Positions 43,786 through 52,302 are shown, counted from the stretch's first letter. The stretch: DNA of 64,000 nt from Leisingera aquaemixtae (GCF_019801145.1 NZ_JAHVJQ010000005.1:310001-374000), one strand, 5' to 3'. Numbers and translations are program-made. Notes: generated by a model from the letters alone, not told the origin.

Positions 43786-44739
43786 ATGCAATTGATGTCC
43801 AAACTATTGGCGGGGCTTGCGGCACTGATGTTGGCCGGGCCTGCGGCCGCTGACGGGATCGAACGCGCCGCGATCGTTATGCCCGGATCGATTTCTGATA
43901 ATGGCTGGAACCAAGCCGGATTCGAAGGTCTCACCAAGGCAGGTGAAGCGCTTGGCTTTGAAGCCGCCTTTTCCGAAAGCGTGCATCAGCCGGAACAAAT
44001 CGAAGTCCTGAGTGACTACGCACGCCGGGGATATGACCTTGTGATCGGTCACGGCGGAGAATTCCAGGACGCAGTGGAACGTGTCGCAGCCCGCTTCCCG
44101 GAAACCATGTTTATGGTGAACAACGGACTGGGCACAAAAGACAACATTGCCAACGCGGATTTCTATTTCAGCCAAATCGCTTATCTGATGGGCTACGTTG
44201 CAGGCTCCATGTCAGACACAGGCACCATCGGCATCATCGCGGCGCAGCAGTTCAAGTTCACGACCGACACGGTTGCTGGCTACGAAGCGGGCGCCAAAGC
44301 GGCCAATCCGGACGTCAGAGTTCTGGTTACCTGGACCGGCGACTGGGATGACATCGCCAAGGGCAAAGAAGCTGCCTTGAACCAAATTTCCCAAGGCGCC
44401 GATGTCGTCTGGCCGACAATGGACAGTGCGACGCTGGGCTCCATGCAGGCCGTTCAGGAAAAAGGCGTGTATGGCATCGGCATCTATCGTGATGCGATCA
44501 ACGAATGGCCGGAAATCCTGCAGTCCGCTATTCTGGATGTCCGAGGCAACATGCGGTCCTACCTGGAACTGGCAGCTGCCGGCAAACTGGAAGGTGCGCT
44601 CTACCGGGCGGATATGGGCAATGAATTGGCCATGCGGATCGGGTCGTTCCACCCAGATATCCCGGTGGGCGTTGTGGATGAAGTCAACAAACTGATCGAC
44701 GCCATGAAGTCCGGCACTTTGGTTGTAAATCCACAATAA
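43786..44739 (+). CDS. BMP-family (PnrA-like) substrate-binding protein
   Basis: 317 residues. Signal peptide MQLMSKLLAGLAALMLAGPA with AAA before the mature start DGIERAA. BMP-family features: MPGSISDNGWNQAGFEGL, GHGGEFQDAVERVA and DVVWPTMDSATLG. Members bind purine nucleosides, nucleobases or similar ligands. It is the last gene of the importer operon but has its own 89-bp leader and motif. The ATG at 43786 follows TGGGAGAAC. Confidence 0.88.
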   Translation: MQLMSKLLAGLAALMLAGPAAADGIERAAIVMPGSISDNGWNQAGFEGLTKAGEALGFEAAFSESVHQPEQIEVLSDYARRGYDLVIGHGGEFQDAVERVAARFPETMFMVNNGLGTKDNIANADFYFSQIAYLMGYVAGSMSDTGTIGIIAAQQFKFTTDTVAGYEAGAKAANPDVRVLVTWTGDWDDIAKGKEAALNQISQGADVVWPTMDSATLGSMQAVQEKGVYGIGIYRDAINEWPEILQSAILDVRGNMRSYLELAAAGKLEGALYRADMGNELAMRIGSFHPDIPVGVVDEVNKLIDAMKSGTLVVNPQ

Positions 44740-44773
44740 TGCATCCCTAATAATCGCTCCTCCTTTTACCCTC

Positions 44774-44797
44774 GCCCCCAAGTCTGGGGGCTTTTTT
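44774..44797 (+). terminator. Intrinsic terminator of the importer operon
   Basis: GCCCCCA-AGTC-TGGGGGC stem followed by TTTTTT, 34 bp after the BMP receptor stop. A textbook terminator. Confidence 0.88.
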
Positions 44798-44849
44798 ATA
44801 GCTAGAGAAGTCAATTGATCAGCCCCACCTGAGTGGTCCGGTTTGATTG

Positions 44850-45775
44850 TTAGTGCATGACCGGCCTTTGATCCATCAGAACGATGGTTTCCGGCGCGGG
44901 TGGGCGATACCCCAGAGCACTGTGTGGTCGCTTGGTGTTGTAGTGTTTCCTCCACTTTTCGATCAGGATTTGAGCCTCGCGGAGGCTGTAGAATATCTCA
45001 CCGTTGAGCAGTTCATCCATTGCCCGGCAGGCGCATGCAAAGCATGCTGCCGAAAGGGGCGGAGCCGGGCGTTGAAGCTTTCCCAGTACCCGTTCTCCCA
45101 GGGTGATCCAGGCTCGATGTAAGCGGTTTTGGCACCAACGGCTGCAATCCAGTCCCGGACAGCCTGGGCGACGAACTCAGGCCCGTTGTCAGACCGGATA
45201 CAGGCCGGGATACCGCGCAGGATGAACAGGTCGCTCAAGGCGTCGATCACGTCACCTGAGTTCAGCTTGCGCTTCACCCGGATCGCCAGGCATTCCCGAC
45301 TGAACTCATCGAGGATGTTCAGCGTGCGGAAGACCTTGCCATCCTCCGTCCGGCAATGGACAAAGTCATAGCTCCAGACGTGATGCCGGTATTCTGGCCG
45401 CAGCCGGACACAGGAGCCGTCATTCAGCCACAGACGCCCCTTCTTAGGTTGTTTCATTGGCACTTTCAGCCCCTCCCGCCGCCATAGTCGTTCGCCCCGT
45501 TTGTCGTTGACCTGCCAGCCTGCCCCTCTCAGCAATGCTGCGATCCGCCGATAGCCGTAGCGGCCATACTGGCGGGCAAGCACGATCATGTCCGCAACCA
45601 GGCGTGCTTCGTCCGCCCGGCTCTTGGGCGGCTTGCGCTGCGTGGATCTGTGTTGCTTCAGGGCGCGGCAGGCGCGCCGCTCAGACACCCTGAACAGGCT
45701 GCGCACATGGTCGAGGCAGGCCCGGCGGCGGGCGGGGCTCAGGGGCTCCGCCCGTTCAGGCCTGAATTGATCCAC
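44850..45775 (-). pseudogene. IS3 OrfB transposase, frameshifted by a small palindrome
   Basis: The DDE integrase core is recognisable (HHVWSYDFVHCRTEDGKVF; CIRSDNGPEFVAQAV; SPWENGYWESFNARLR). After Asn-Ala-Arg-Leu-Arg, 41 extra bases shift the frame, and the current protein ends at 44963 with unrelated residues. In the other frame the expected ending resumes beyond the insert (DELLNGEIFYSLREAQILIE, then HYNTKRPHSALGY) and stops at 44850. The enzyme should be inactive or much weakened. Confidence 0.85.
45018..45058. repeat. 41-bp palindromic insert inside transposase
   Basis: The insert contains CGGCAGGCGCATGC (45025-45038), AAA, GCATGCTGCCG (45042-45052): a stem with a 3-nt bulge. Removing about 41 bp restores the transposase frame across the junction, so the piece was gained by the element. 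It resembles a small palindromic repeat of the REP/MITE kind; the class is not identified. Confidence 0.65.
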
Positions 45776-45786
45776 AGGATCAATTC

Positions 45787-46071
45787 CTAGACGGCCATCA
45801 CTCCCTTCGCAGCTTCCGTCAGGATGAGCTTGTCCAGGGTCAGGTCCGAGACGGTACGACGCAGCCTTTCGTTTTCTTTCTGCAATCGTTTGAGTTCCCT
45901 GAGTTGGTCGGTTCCCTTCCCGCCATACTGTTTGCGCCAGTGGTAATAGGTCTGCTCGGTGATGCGCACTTCGCGGATCGCATCCACCCGCGCCATCCCT
46001 TGCCCGACAAGCACCTCAACCTGCCGCAGCTTCGTGACAATTTCTTCGGGTTTGTGCCGCTTCGTTCCCAT
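45787..46071 (-). CDS. IS3-family OrfA, helix-turn-helix protein
   Basis: 94 residues: an HTH (VGQGMARVDAIREVRITEQT, then YYHWRKQYGG) followed by a leucine-zipper-like helix (LRELKRLQKENERLRRTV), the standard OrfA of IS3 elements. It would pair with OrfB through a programmed frameshift, but OrfB is broken here. Confidence 0.87.
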   Translation of the reverse strand: MGTKRHKPEEIVTKLRQVEVLVGQGMARVDAIREVRITEQTYYHWRKQYGGKGTDQLRELKRLQKENERLRRTVSDLTLDKLILTEAAKGVMAV

Positions 46072-46200
46072 TCTGATCCTCCGTTTAACTAAACATAACG
46101 GCGGACCACTTCACTGGGGGAGGATCAGGGGCGCGCGGATTGCATATCCCAGGAGTCGTGGCAGGGCATCGACGGGCTGCGCCCACCCTGCTTTGCCCTC

Positions 46201-46221
46201 CGGAAGACACGAGGTCTTCCG
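46201..46221. other. Hairpin in the gap between IS and tRNA-Arg
   Basis: CGGAAGAC-ACGAG-GTCTTCCG, perfect 8-bp arms. The surrounding 46128-46348 contains no supported gene; short open frames on the minus strand have no recognisable family. The hairpin lies downstream of the tRNA on its strand and could end that transcript. Confidence 0.4.
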
Positions 46222-46348
46222 AAGTGAAAATCAGGGAAGGCTTCGCCACTGGCGGAACAGGAGGCGCGAGCGGGGATGTTGGAGACACGAAAAAGGAAAG
46301 GTTCTGTCTCTAATGGCAAAACTATGTGTCGCCCGACAAATTGGGAAG

Positions 46349-46425
46349 TGGCGGACCGAGGAGGATTCGAACCCCCGACCCCTTGATTCGTAGTCAAGTA
46401 CTCTATCCAGCTGAGCTATCGGTCC
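46349..46425 (-). tRNA. tRNA-Arg (anticodon ACG)
   Basis: 77 nt including encoded CCA. The 7-bp acceptor stem is GGACCGA / TCGGTCC; the D arm is AGCTCAGCTGGATAGAGT; the anticodon loop CTACGAA reads ACG within the stem CTTGA/TCAAG; the T arm contains GGTTCGAATCC. The 3' end faces the accessory block at lower coordinates, the usual orientation for islands inserted at a tRNA. Confidence 0.95.
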
Positions 46426-46525
46426 ACTGCGGCGGGGTTTAATCATAGCATCGCAGAGTCGCAACCCCAAAAACAAAAATAGTGCCCTGCCCTGCAACTT
46501 TCCGGCGCAGGCGCCCCAGACTGGG

Positions 46526-47911
46526 TCAAAGCGTGCCGTCCCCCTTGGGCAGGCAGATCTCGAACACGGTGCCCTCGGGGCCGGTTTTCTGCAGCTTCAC
46601 GGTGCCGCCGTGGCCGCGGGCCAGTTCGTCGGCAATTGCCAGCCCCAGACCGGTGCCGCCCTTGCGGGCGCCGCCCTGGAACGGGGTGAACAGGTTGTCC
46701 TGCGCCCGTTTCGGCAGCCCCGGACCGGTGTCCGCCACAGTGATGTACCAGGCGTCTTCCTCTTCGCGCGCATCCACTGTGATCTGCCCCGGCTTGCCGG
46801 CCGCCGCGATGGCCTGGCGGGCATTGCGCACCAGGTTCAGGACGATGCGGAACAACTGCTCCGGGTCGGCGCGCAGCATCATCGGCTTGGGCACCGCGTT
46901 GACGATCTCCACCGTCTCGCTGTCCGCCGCCAGCAGCTCGCTCTCGGCGATATCGGCAGTGATTTCATGCAGGCAGACCACGCCGAAGGTCGGCGACGGC
47001 TCTTCTGCCCGGCCGAAGGCCAGGGTGCCCTCGCACAAGGACACCGCGCGGGTGATCGAATTCACCAGCTTCGGCGCCAGGCGGCGCACCAGCGGGTCCT
47101 CGCTCATCTCGATGCGGTCGGTGAACAGCTGCGCCGAGGTCAGGATGTTGCGCAGGTCGTGGCTCACCTTGGCCACCGCCCCGCCCAATTGCGCCAGCCG
47201 CTCGCGCTGCTTCAGCGCATGGGTCAGCTCGGTCTGCAGCTGCATCAGCGCTTCCTCAGCCTCGCGCAGCTCCGCCACGCTGGAGCTGGGATGGATGATG
47301 CCGCGCGCATCCTCCGGCGCCGCCGCATAGCGCTGCATGTAGCCGACCACGCTCTTGATCGGCTTCACCAGCACGATGCGCACCGCCCCGAACAAGAGCA
47401 CCGCGGTAATGACAGAGATCACCGCCGACAGGATCAGGATCCGCACCCCGTAGTCGATCATCGCCGCGCGCAGCGGCGCGGTTTCCATGGTGACCTCGAT
47501 CAGCAGGCCCGCCTCGCGCACCGGCGCGCCGATCACCCGGATGACCTCGTTGCCGGGCGTCACCAGCCGCAGCAGCGCATCGCGGATCAGCGTCATCGCC
47601 CCGGCCATGCGCAGGTCATAGGTGGCGGTGATCTGCCCCGGGATCGGCGAGGCCAGCATCAGCTGGCGGATCTCGTCGCGGCGCAGCACCACGTTGTAAA
47701 CGCCCGCGTTCTCCAAGAGCTCCGCTTCCAGCTCGGTCTCCAGCATGTCATCGGCCAACAGCGCGAGCGACGCGATCTGCGCCCGTTCCAGCCGGTCGGC
47801 CAGGTAGTCCTCGCGGAACCGCGCGATCGAGGGGACAAAGATCAGCACCTCGGCCAGCATCACGAAGACCGTGGTCAGGATCAGGAATCTGCCCGATAGC
47901 GTGTTGAGCAT
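46526..47911 (-). CDS. Membrane sensor histidine kinase (orphan)
   Basis: 461 residues. Two membrane segments (about 8-30, ILTTVFVMLAEVLIFVPS; and 182-205, ILILSAVISVITAVLLFGAV) flank a periplasmic sensor domain; a HAMP-like linker follows. The H-box is GAVAKVSHDLRNILTSAQLF with the phospho-His near residue 255. ATP-binding motifs are NLVRNARQAI (N box), DTGPGLP (G1) and GGTGLGLAI (G2). No response regulator is adjacent. The signal is unknown. Confidence 0.87.
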   Translation of the reverse strand: MLNTLSGRFLILTTVFVMLAEVLIFVPSIARFREDYLADRLERAQIASLALLADDMLETELEAELLENAGVYNVVLRRDEIRQLMLASPIPGQITATYDLRMAGAMTLIRDALLRLVTPGNEVIRVIGAPVREAGLLIEVTMETAPLRAAMIDYGVRILILSAVISVITAVLLFGAVRIVLVKPIKSVVGYMQRYAAAPEDARGIIHPSSSVAELREAEEALMQLQTELTHALKQRERLAQLGGAVAKVSHDLRNILTSAQLFTDRIEMSEDPLVRRLAPKLVNSITRAVSLCEGTLAFGRAEEPSPTFGVVCLHEITADIAESELLAADSETVEIVNAVPKPMMLRADPEQLFRIVLNLVRNARQAIAAAGKPGQITVDAREEEDAWYITVADTGPGLPKRAQDNLFTPFQGGARKGGTGLGLAIADELARGHGGTVKLQKTGPEGTVFEICLPKGDGTL

Positions 47912-47926
47912 GAAGCGGCCTTCAGT

Positions 47927-49345
47927 TCATGAAATCCAGCGCTGAACAAAGCGCACGGCGCGTTTAACAAAGTTACTCTCAAACAGGCGCGGAGAAAAAT
48001 AGGCCCCCGCCGCCCGTTTGTTAATCTCGCTTATACTGGGATAAGGCGCAACCATTGCAGCAACTTGGCTCATTTTCAGATTGTTGGCGATGGCCATTGA
48101 CCACAACCCGATCAGCTCTCCTGCCTGATGGCCCGCGATGGTGGCGCCGACCGGGCGGCCCTTGAACACCATCACCTTGATGAAGCCCGCGGCCTTGCGC
48201 TCGGCAATGGCGCGGTCGTTGTGGTTGTAGCCGAACCGCGCCACCTCCAGCTTGACGCCATAGCGGTCGCGCGCCTGCATCTCGGTCAGCCCAACCTGCG
48301 CCAGCTCAGGGTCGGTATAGGTGGCCCAGGGGATATGGCTGGTCTTCGTCTTCGACGGCAGGCCGAACAGGGCGGAGCGGATGATGACGCTGGCGTGATA
48401 GCCCGCCACATGGGTGAACTGCATCCCCCCCGCCACATCGCCGATGGCATAGACACGCTTGTTGGTGGTGAGCAGGCTCTCGTCCACCTTGATGCCATTG
48501 CTGTGCGTTTCGATTCCCGCCGCCGCAAGGTTCAGCCGCTCTATGTTGACCTTGCGCCCCACCGCCATCAGCAGATGCGAGCCTCGGAACATGCTGCCGT
48601 CCCTGGTTTCGACCTCGATCGCGCCCGCCTGCCCGCCAACGCGGGAAACCATGGCGCCCTCGGCAATCTCCACGCCTTCATTGCGCAAGGCATCCAGCAC
48701 CAGCGCCGCGGCCTCCGGGTCGTCCTTGCCCAGCGCCCTGAAGCCTTCGATCACCGTCACCTTGCAGCCCAGCCGCACATGCGCCTGCGCCATCTCCATG
48801 CCGATCGGGCCGCCGCCGACGATCAGCAAATGCGCAGGCTTCTCGCGCAGGTCGAACAGCGTTTCATTGGTTTCATAGGGCACCTTGTCCAGCCCCGGAA
48901 CCGGCGGCACCAGCGGCGACGACCCAGTGGCAATCACCACCCGCCGCGCGGTGATGCGGTAGTCTCCGGCGGCTACCTCAGTTTCCGAAATAAAATGCCC
49001 GTACTCGCGGATCACCCGCACGCCGAGACCCTCGAACCGCTCCTGGCTGTCGACCGGGGCGATGGTTTCGATGACCTGATGCACATGGTCCTTGGCCGCC
49101 GTGTAGTCCGGTTGCGCAGCCTGATCCGCAACGCCGAAATCCGCAGTATGCGACTGGCCATAAGCCGCCTTGGCGCTTGCCAGCAGCGCCTTGGAAGGCA
49201 CACAGCCGTAATTCAGGCAGTCGCCGCCCATCTTGTGGCCTTCCAGCAGCACCACATCGGCGCCCATCTGGCTGGCCCCGGCCGCCACCGACAGCCCGCC
49301 GGAGCCGGCCCCGATGACCAGAAGATCGCATGTGATGCTATTCAT
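47927..49345 (-). CDS. FAD-dependent pyridine-nucleotide disulfide oxidoreductase, mercuric-reductase-like
   Basis: 472 residues. FAD motif LLVIGAGSGGLSVAAG, redox-active pair in GGDCLNYGCVPSKALL, NAD(P) motif LIVGGGPIGMEMAQ and second FAD site VYAIGDVAGG. The dimerisation domain ends with APYPSISEINKRA; the catalytic His of glutathione/lipoamide enzymes (His before Pro) is Tyr here. It pairs with a TVP38/TMEM64 membrane gene 2 bp away, a conserved partnership of unclear function. I chose ATG 49345; the frame is open to 49462, but that part overlaps the membrane gene. Confidence 0.87.
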   Translation of the reverse strand: MNSITCDLLVIGAGSGGLSVAAGASQMGADVVLLEGHKMGGDCLNYGCVPSKALLASAKAAYGQSHTADFGVADQAAQPDYTAAKDHVHQVIETIAPVDSQERFEGLGVRVIREYGHFISETEVAAGDYRITARRVVIATGSSPLVPPVPGLDKVPYETNETLFDLREKPAHLLIVGGGPIGMEMAQAHVRLGCKVTVIEGFRALGKDDPEAAALVLDALRNEGVEIAEGAMVSRVGGQAGAIEVETRDGSMFRGSHLLMAVGRKVNIERLNLAAAGIETHSNGIKVDESLLTTNKRVYAIGDVAGGMQFTHVAGYHASVIIRSALFGLPSKTKTSHIPWATYTDPELAQVGLTEMQARDRYGVKLEVARFGYNHNDRAIAERKAAGFIKVMVFKGRPVGATIAGHQAGELIGLWSMAIANNLKMSQVAAMVAPYPSISEINKRAAGAYFSPRLFESNFVKRAVRFVQRWIS

Positions 49346-49347
49346 GT

Positions 49348-50133
49348 TCAGCTGTCCTTCCGTGCTTGGCCGCGCAGGTTGCCGCGCACCGCTTTCACCA
49401 GGATCGGCATCGCCGCCAGCACGCACAGCCCCAGAATCGGCCCGATCACATGCGGCTCCCACAACAGGCTCAGGTCCGGATCGCCGCCGCGGTCAAAGAC
49501 CGAGCCGACGCCGACACCAATCCAGGTAAACACGATGGCACCGGGAATGATGCCCGCCGCGGTGGTCCACAGGAAGTTGCGGAACTTCACCCCGACCAGC
49601 GCGGGCAAGAGATTCGCCACGAAGAACGGCACTGCCGGCACCAGCCGCAGCAGCAAAAGCACCTCGACCTCGTTTTCCCGCAGCGCCTGTTTCAGCATCT
49701 GCACCCGGCCCTCTGCCGCTTCGATCTTGGCGGTCAGAACCGCCCCCAGCCCCATGCGCGCCGCCAGAAAGATGCCCGCCGCGCCGATGGTGGCAGAGAT
49801 CACGTTGAACGCGGTGCCGGCCGCCAGCCCGAACAGGAAGCCGCCGGTGACAGAGGCCACCGCCGCGCCGGGCAGCGAAAACACCACGATCACGATGTAA
49901 ATTCCCATGAACAGCGCCACCAGGCCAAGATAGTTCTGGTCCCGGAAGCCCATCAGCGCCTCGCGGTTGTCGCGCAGCGTATCGAAGGTCAGGTAATCCT
50001 TCAGCACCACCGCGCCAAGCAGCGCCACCGCCACCACCGCAATCAGCGGCAGATGCCGCGCCAGGCCCGGCTTGGCGCCGTCCTGTTCCTTGGGCTGGGA
50101 TTCGGTCTCCGGTATCTCTGTCATGCTGCTCAT
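49348..50133 (-). CDS. TVP38/TMEM64 (DedA-like) family membrane protein
   Basis: 261 residues. About five membrane segments, with the family's core FSLPGAAVASVTGGFLFGLA and a long hydrophilic loop (AKIEAAEGRVQMLKQALREN). It is a SNARE-associated/VTT-domain protein, possibly a lipid scramblase or transporter. I chose ATG 50133; another Met at 50124 is possible. Directly upstream of, and co-oriented with, the flavin disulfide oxidoreductase. Confidence 0.82.
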   Translation of the reverse strand: MSSMTEIPETESQPKEQDGAKPGLARHLPLIAVVAVALLGAVVLKDYLTFDTLRDNREALMGFRDQNYLGLVALFMGIYIVIVVFSLPGAAVASVTGGFLFGLAAGTAFNVISATIGAAGIFLAARMGLGAVLTAKIEAAEGRVQMLKQALRENEVEVLLLLRLVPAVPFFVANLLPALVGVKFRNFLWTTAAGIIPGAIVFTWIGVGVGSVFDRGGDPDLSLLWEPHVIGPILGLCVLAAMPILVKAVRGNLRGQARKDS

Positions 50134-50455
50134 CAGGTCCGTTTCAATTGCGCTGTGTCTGTTGCTACGTGTTAAATGGCTGTTCCGCGAGGGAGGTTCC
50201 GCCTGCCTCACAGGTGCTTGATCGCATTCCCGGATTCCGTGAGGTTTATGGCAGAATCAGCCGCCCCATGTTACGTCCGCACCGTCCGGGCAGGCCGTCC
50301 GGGGGCGGATTTTGGCAGAAATGTTGCACTTTGCCCGGAAAAGGCGGCTTGCGGGGTTTGACTTAGCCGCCATTCCCTCCTAAAGACCGGGCTTCGAGAT
50401 AGACCCCGGGCGGGCGATTCCGCGCACCCGAAGAAAAAATGTGGAGACCGGAGCG
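50134..50455. other. Divergent intergenic region ahead of rpmH
   Basis: About 320 bp without a supported gene. It must contain the start of the minus-strand TVP38/oxidoreductase transcript and the rpmH promoter. Apart from the sigma-70-like site at 50358 I see no repeats or origin-like boxes. Confidence 0.6.
50358..50386 (+). promoter_or_regulatory. Candidate sigma-70 promoter of rpmH-rnpA-yidD
   Basis: TTGACT (50358-50363), 17 bp, TAAAGA (50381-50386), 70 bp upstream of the rpmH ATG. Good -35 and spacing for a strong housekeeping promoter; the -10 is a moderate match. Confidence 0.55.
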
Positions 50456-50590
50456 ATGAAACGCACCTATCAGCCTTCGAACCTGGTTCGCAAACGCCGC
50501 CACGGCTTCCGTGCGCGCATGGCCACCAAGGCAGGCCGCAAGATCCTGAACGCACGCCGCGCCCGCGGCCGCAAAGAACTGAGCGCATAA
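50456..50590 (+). CDS. rpmH: 50S ribosomal protein L34
   Basis: 44 residues, beginning [20 protein letters not shown] and ending GRKELSA, the full L34 sequence pattern and exact family length. It is part of the large ribosomal subunit. A ribosome site GGAGACCGGAGCG precedes the ATG. It is followed by rnpA, the universal bacterial arrangement. Confidence 0.97.
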   Translation: MKRTYQPSNLVRKRRHGFRARMATKAGRKILNARRARGRKELSA

Positions 50591-50613
50591 GCTCAGTTCC
50601 CGTTCTGACGGAC

Positions 50614-51039
50614 ATGACACCGCCGGAGGCCCCCAAGGACGGCAACGCTGCCCGCGGGGACACGCCTCCGGCGGTGTCCGTTTGCGCATCTGATGCGCAA
50701 AAAATCGAGATCATGGCCAAGCGCCGTGATTTCCTCGCCTGCGCCCGCCCGCCTGCCCGCAAACAGGGCACCAAGGCGATGATGCTGCAGGGCCGGAACC
50801 GCCGTGATGACGGCGGCATCCGCATGGGCTTCACCTGCTCCAAGAAGGTCGGCAACGCGGTCGCCCGCAACCGCGCCAAGCGCAGATTGCGCGAGGCGGC
50901 GCGGATGATTCTGCCAACCCACGGCCGCCCCGGCTGGGATTACGTGCTGATCGGCCGCGCCAACGAGACCGCCCAGCGCCCGTTCGAGGAACTGAAGCGC
51001 GACCTGATCTACGCGCTGAAGAAGATCCACGGCCAGTAA
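50614..51039 (+). CDS. rnpA: Ribonuclease P protein component
   Basis: 141 residues. The RNR motif is clear (FTCSKKVGNAVARNRAKRRL, then REAAR). It binds RNase P RNA and helps trim tRNA 5' ends. The N terminus is about 30 residues longer than in many bacteria; the conserved part begins at MAKRRDFLACARP near residue 34, so a later start cannot be excluded. It starts 23 bp after rpmH. Confidence 0.93.
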   Translation: MTPPEAPKDGNAARGDTPPAVSVCASDAQKIEIMAKRRDFLACARPPARKQGTKAMMLQGRNRRDDGGIRMGFTCSKKVGNAVARNRAKRRLREAARMILPTHGRPGWDYVLIGRANETAQRPFEELKRDLIYALKKIHGQ

Positions 51040-51102
51040 GGCCGCGCAAGCCCGGCCGTTGGCCGCATTGCCACCCGGCCGCCCTGCCCCTATCTATCCG
51101 CC

Positions 51103-51339
51103 ATGACCCCGCTGGCCCATCTCCTTGCAATTCCCGTGCGCGCCTACCGGCTGCTGTTCAGCCCCTGGGTCGGCTTCAACTGCCGCTACCAGCCCACTTG
51201 CTCGGCCTACGCCCTGGAAGCGCTGGAGAAACACGGGGCGCTGAAAGGCGCGTGGCTGACCGCGCGGCGCATCGGGCGCTGCCACCCTTTCGGCGGCGAC
51301 GGCTTTGACCCGGTGCCGGACAATAAAGACAGCAAGTGA
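51103..51339 (+). CDS. yidD: Membrane protein insertion efficiency factor
   Basis: 78 residues with the YidD signature ([18 protein letters not shown], then [15 protein letters not shown]). It is a small membrane-bound protein that assists YidC-dependent insertion. Position after rnpA is conserved across bacteria; yidC itself lies about 3.7 kb further on, separated by an inserted hydrolase, ttcA and an EAL gene. Confidence 0.94.
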   Translation: MTPLAHLLAIPVRAYRLLFSPWVGFNCRYQPTCSAYALEALEKHGALKGAWLTARRIGRCHPFGGDGFDPVPDNKDSK

Positions 51340-51345
51340 CAACCG

Positions 51346-52302
51346 TCAGATCAGGGCACGTTTGCCTTGCGCCGTGAAGCCGCGCGACGGAATGGCGTCG
51401 CGGTCGATCTTGCCCAGCAAGCTGTGGTTCAAATCCTCGTAGAACCGGGACGCTTCGAAATACCAGCGATGAGACCAGCTTGCCGCCGCCCCCGGGTTCG
51501 CGATGTTGTCTTTAAAGTATTCCCCGCAGGACAGGTTGACGGCCTTCCGCGGATGCCCTGACGGCAGGCCGATGCGCCCCAGGCGCGGCGAAACGCCGAC
51601 CCGCTTCACCTCCGAAACCGACAGGGTTTCATCATAGAGGCTGTAGTAATTCGTCAGCCGCGCGCAGCGGCGGTAAAGCGAGCTTGAATTCGCATTCCCC
51701 GCTCGCATCGACTTTTGCGAGATATCAGCCGCTACAAACGCCATCTGGCTCACCAGCCAGCCGGACTGCGCGGTTTCATGATCGTCGTCGGCATAATCGC
51801 AGGCCTCCCGCACCAGAAAGCAGCCCATCGAATGCGCCAGCACATGCACGTTATAAGCGCAATCCGCCCTCTGCATCCGGCCCAGCCAGCGGATCCCGTG
51901 AAAAAACAGCTCCTCAGCGGCCCGCCGCGCATCGCGGCGGTCGGATGCATAGCCGAGCACCGAGCCGTTGCTGGGCCAGTCGTAGCTCACAACGGCTCCC
52001 GGGAAGCCATGCGCCGCCAAGCCCCGCCGGATGAGCCGGTGCCGTTCAAGCATGTCGAACTGGTCCGTATTGAAACCATGCACAAAGATCAGGATGTGCC
52101 CCTTGTCCAGAACCGTCCCGTCGGCAAGGCGCTGGCACCCGGAGGCATCCTGCACCCCGGCCAGCCACTCCGTCCGCCGGACTTCCTGCCCCCGATGCAG
52201 ATGGCCGGCCCCGCCCGGAACCGCCAGGAATTTCACCGCTCCTTCCCGATTGGAATATCCGGAGCCATCCCGGCCGCGCACAGACAAAAAGTAGTCCATC
52301 AC
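51346..52302 (-). CDS. Alpha/beta hydrolase, DUF900-like
   Basis: 318 residues. The fold begins after about 65 residues with ILIFVHGFNTDQ; the nucleophile elbow is LAHSMGCFLVREA (Ser near 159). It resembles the DUF900 group of esterase-like proteins. No signal peptide. It sits on the opposite strand between yidD and ttcA, interrupting the usual order, with its stop 6 bp from the yidD stop. The substrate is unknown. Confidence 0.75.
   Translation of the reverse strand: MMDYFLSVRGRDGSGYSNREGAVKFLAVPGGAGHLHRGQEVRRTEWLAGVQDASGCQRLADGTVLDKGHILIFVHGFNTDQFDMLERHRLIRRGLAAHGFPGAVVSYDWPSNGSVLGYASDRRDARRAAEELFFHGIRWLGRMQRADCAYNVHVLAHSMGCFLVREACDYADDDHETAQSGWLVSQMAFVAADISQKSMRAGNANSSSLYRRCARLTNYYSLYDETLSVSEVKRVGVSPRLGRIGLPSGHPRKAVNLSCGEYFKDNIANPGAAASWSHRWYFEASRFYEDLNHSLLGKIDRDAIPSRGFTAQGKRALI

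Larger units (their letters stand above)
44816..46127 (-). mobile_element. IS3-family insertion sequence, inactive
   Basis: About 1.31 kb. The ends are imperfect inverted repeats: TGATCAGCCCCACCTGAGTG at 44816 and, read inward from 46127 on the minus strand, TGATCCTCCCCCAGTGAAGT; both continue with GGTCCG and a related TGTT. It encodes OrfA (45787-46071) and a frameshifted OrfB (44850-45775), the IS3 arrangement. No short direct repeat is visible at the ends, so the copy is old or was rearranged. It lies at the boundary between the AT-richer block and the tRNA-Arg region. Confidence 0.85.

Noticed and set aside
46085-46348. Short minus-strand open frames between the IS and tRNA-Arg
   Set aside because: They run through the IS end or the tRNA and have no recognisable domain.
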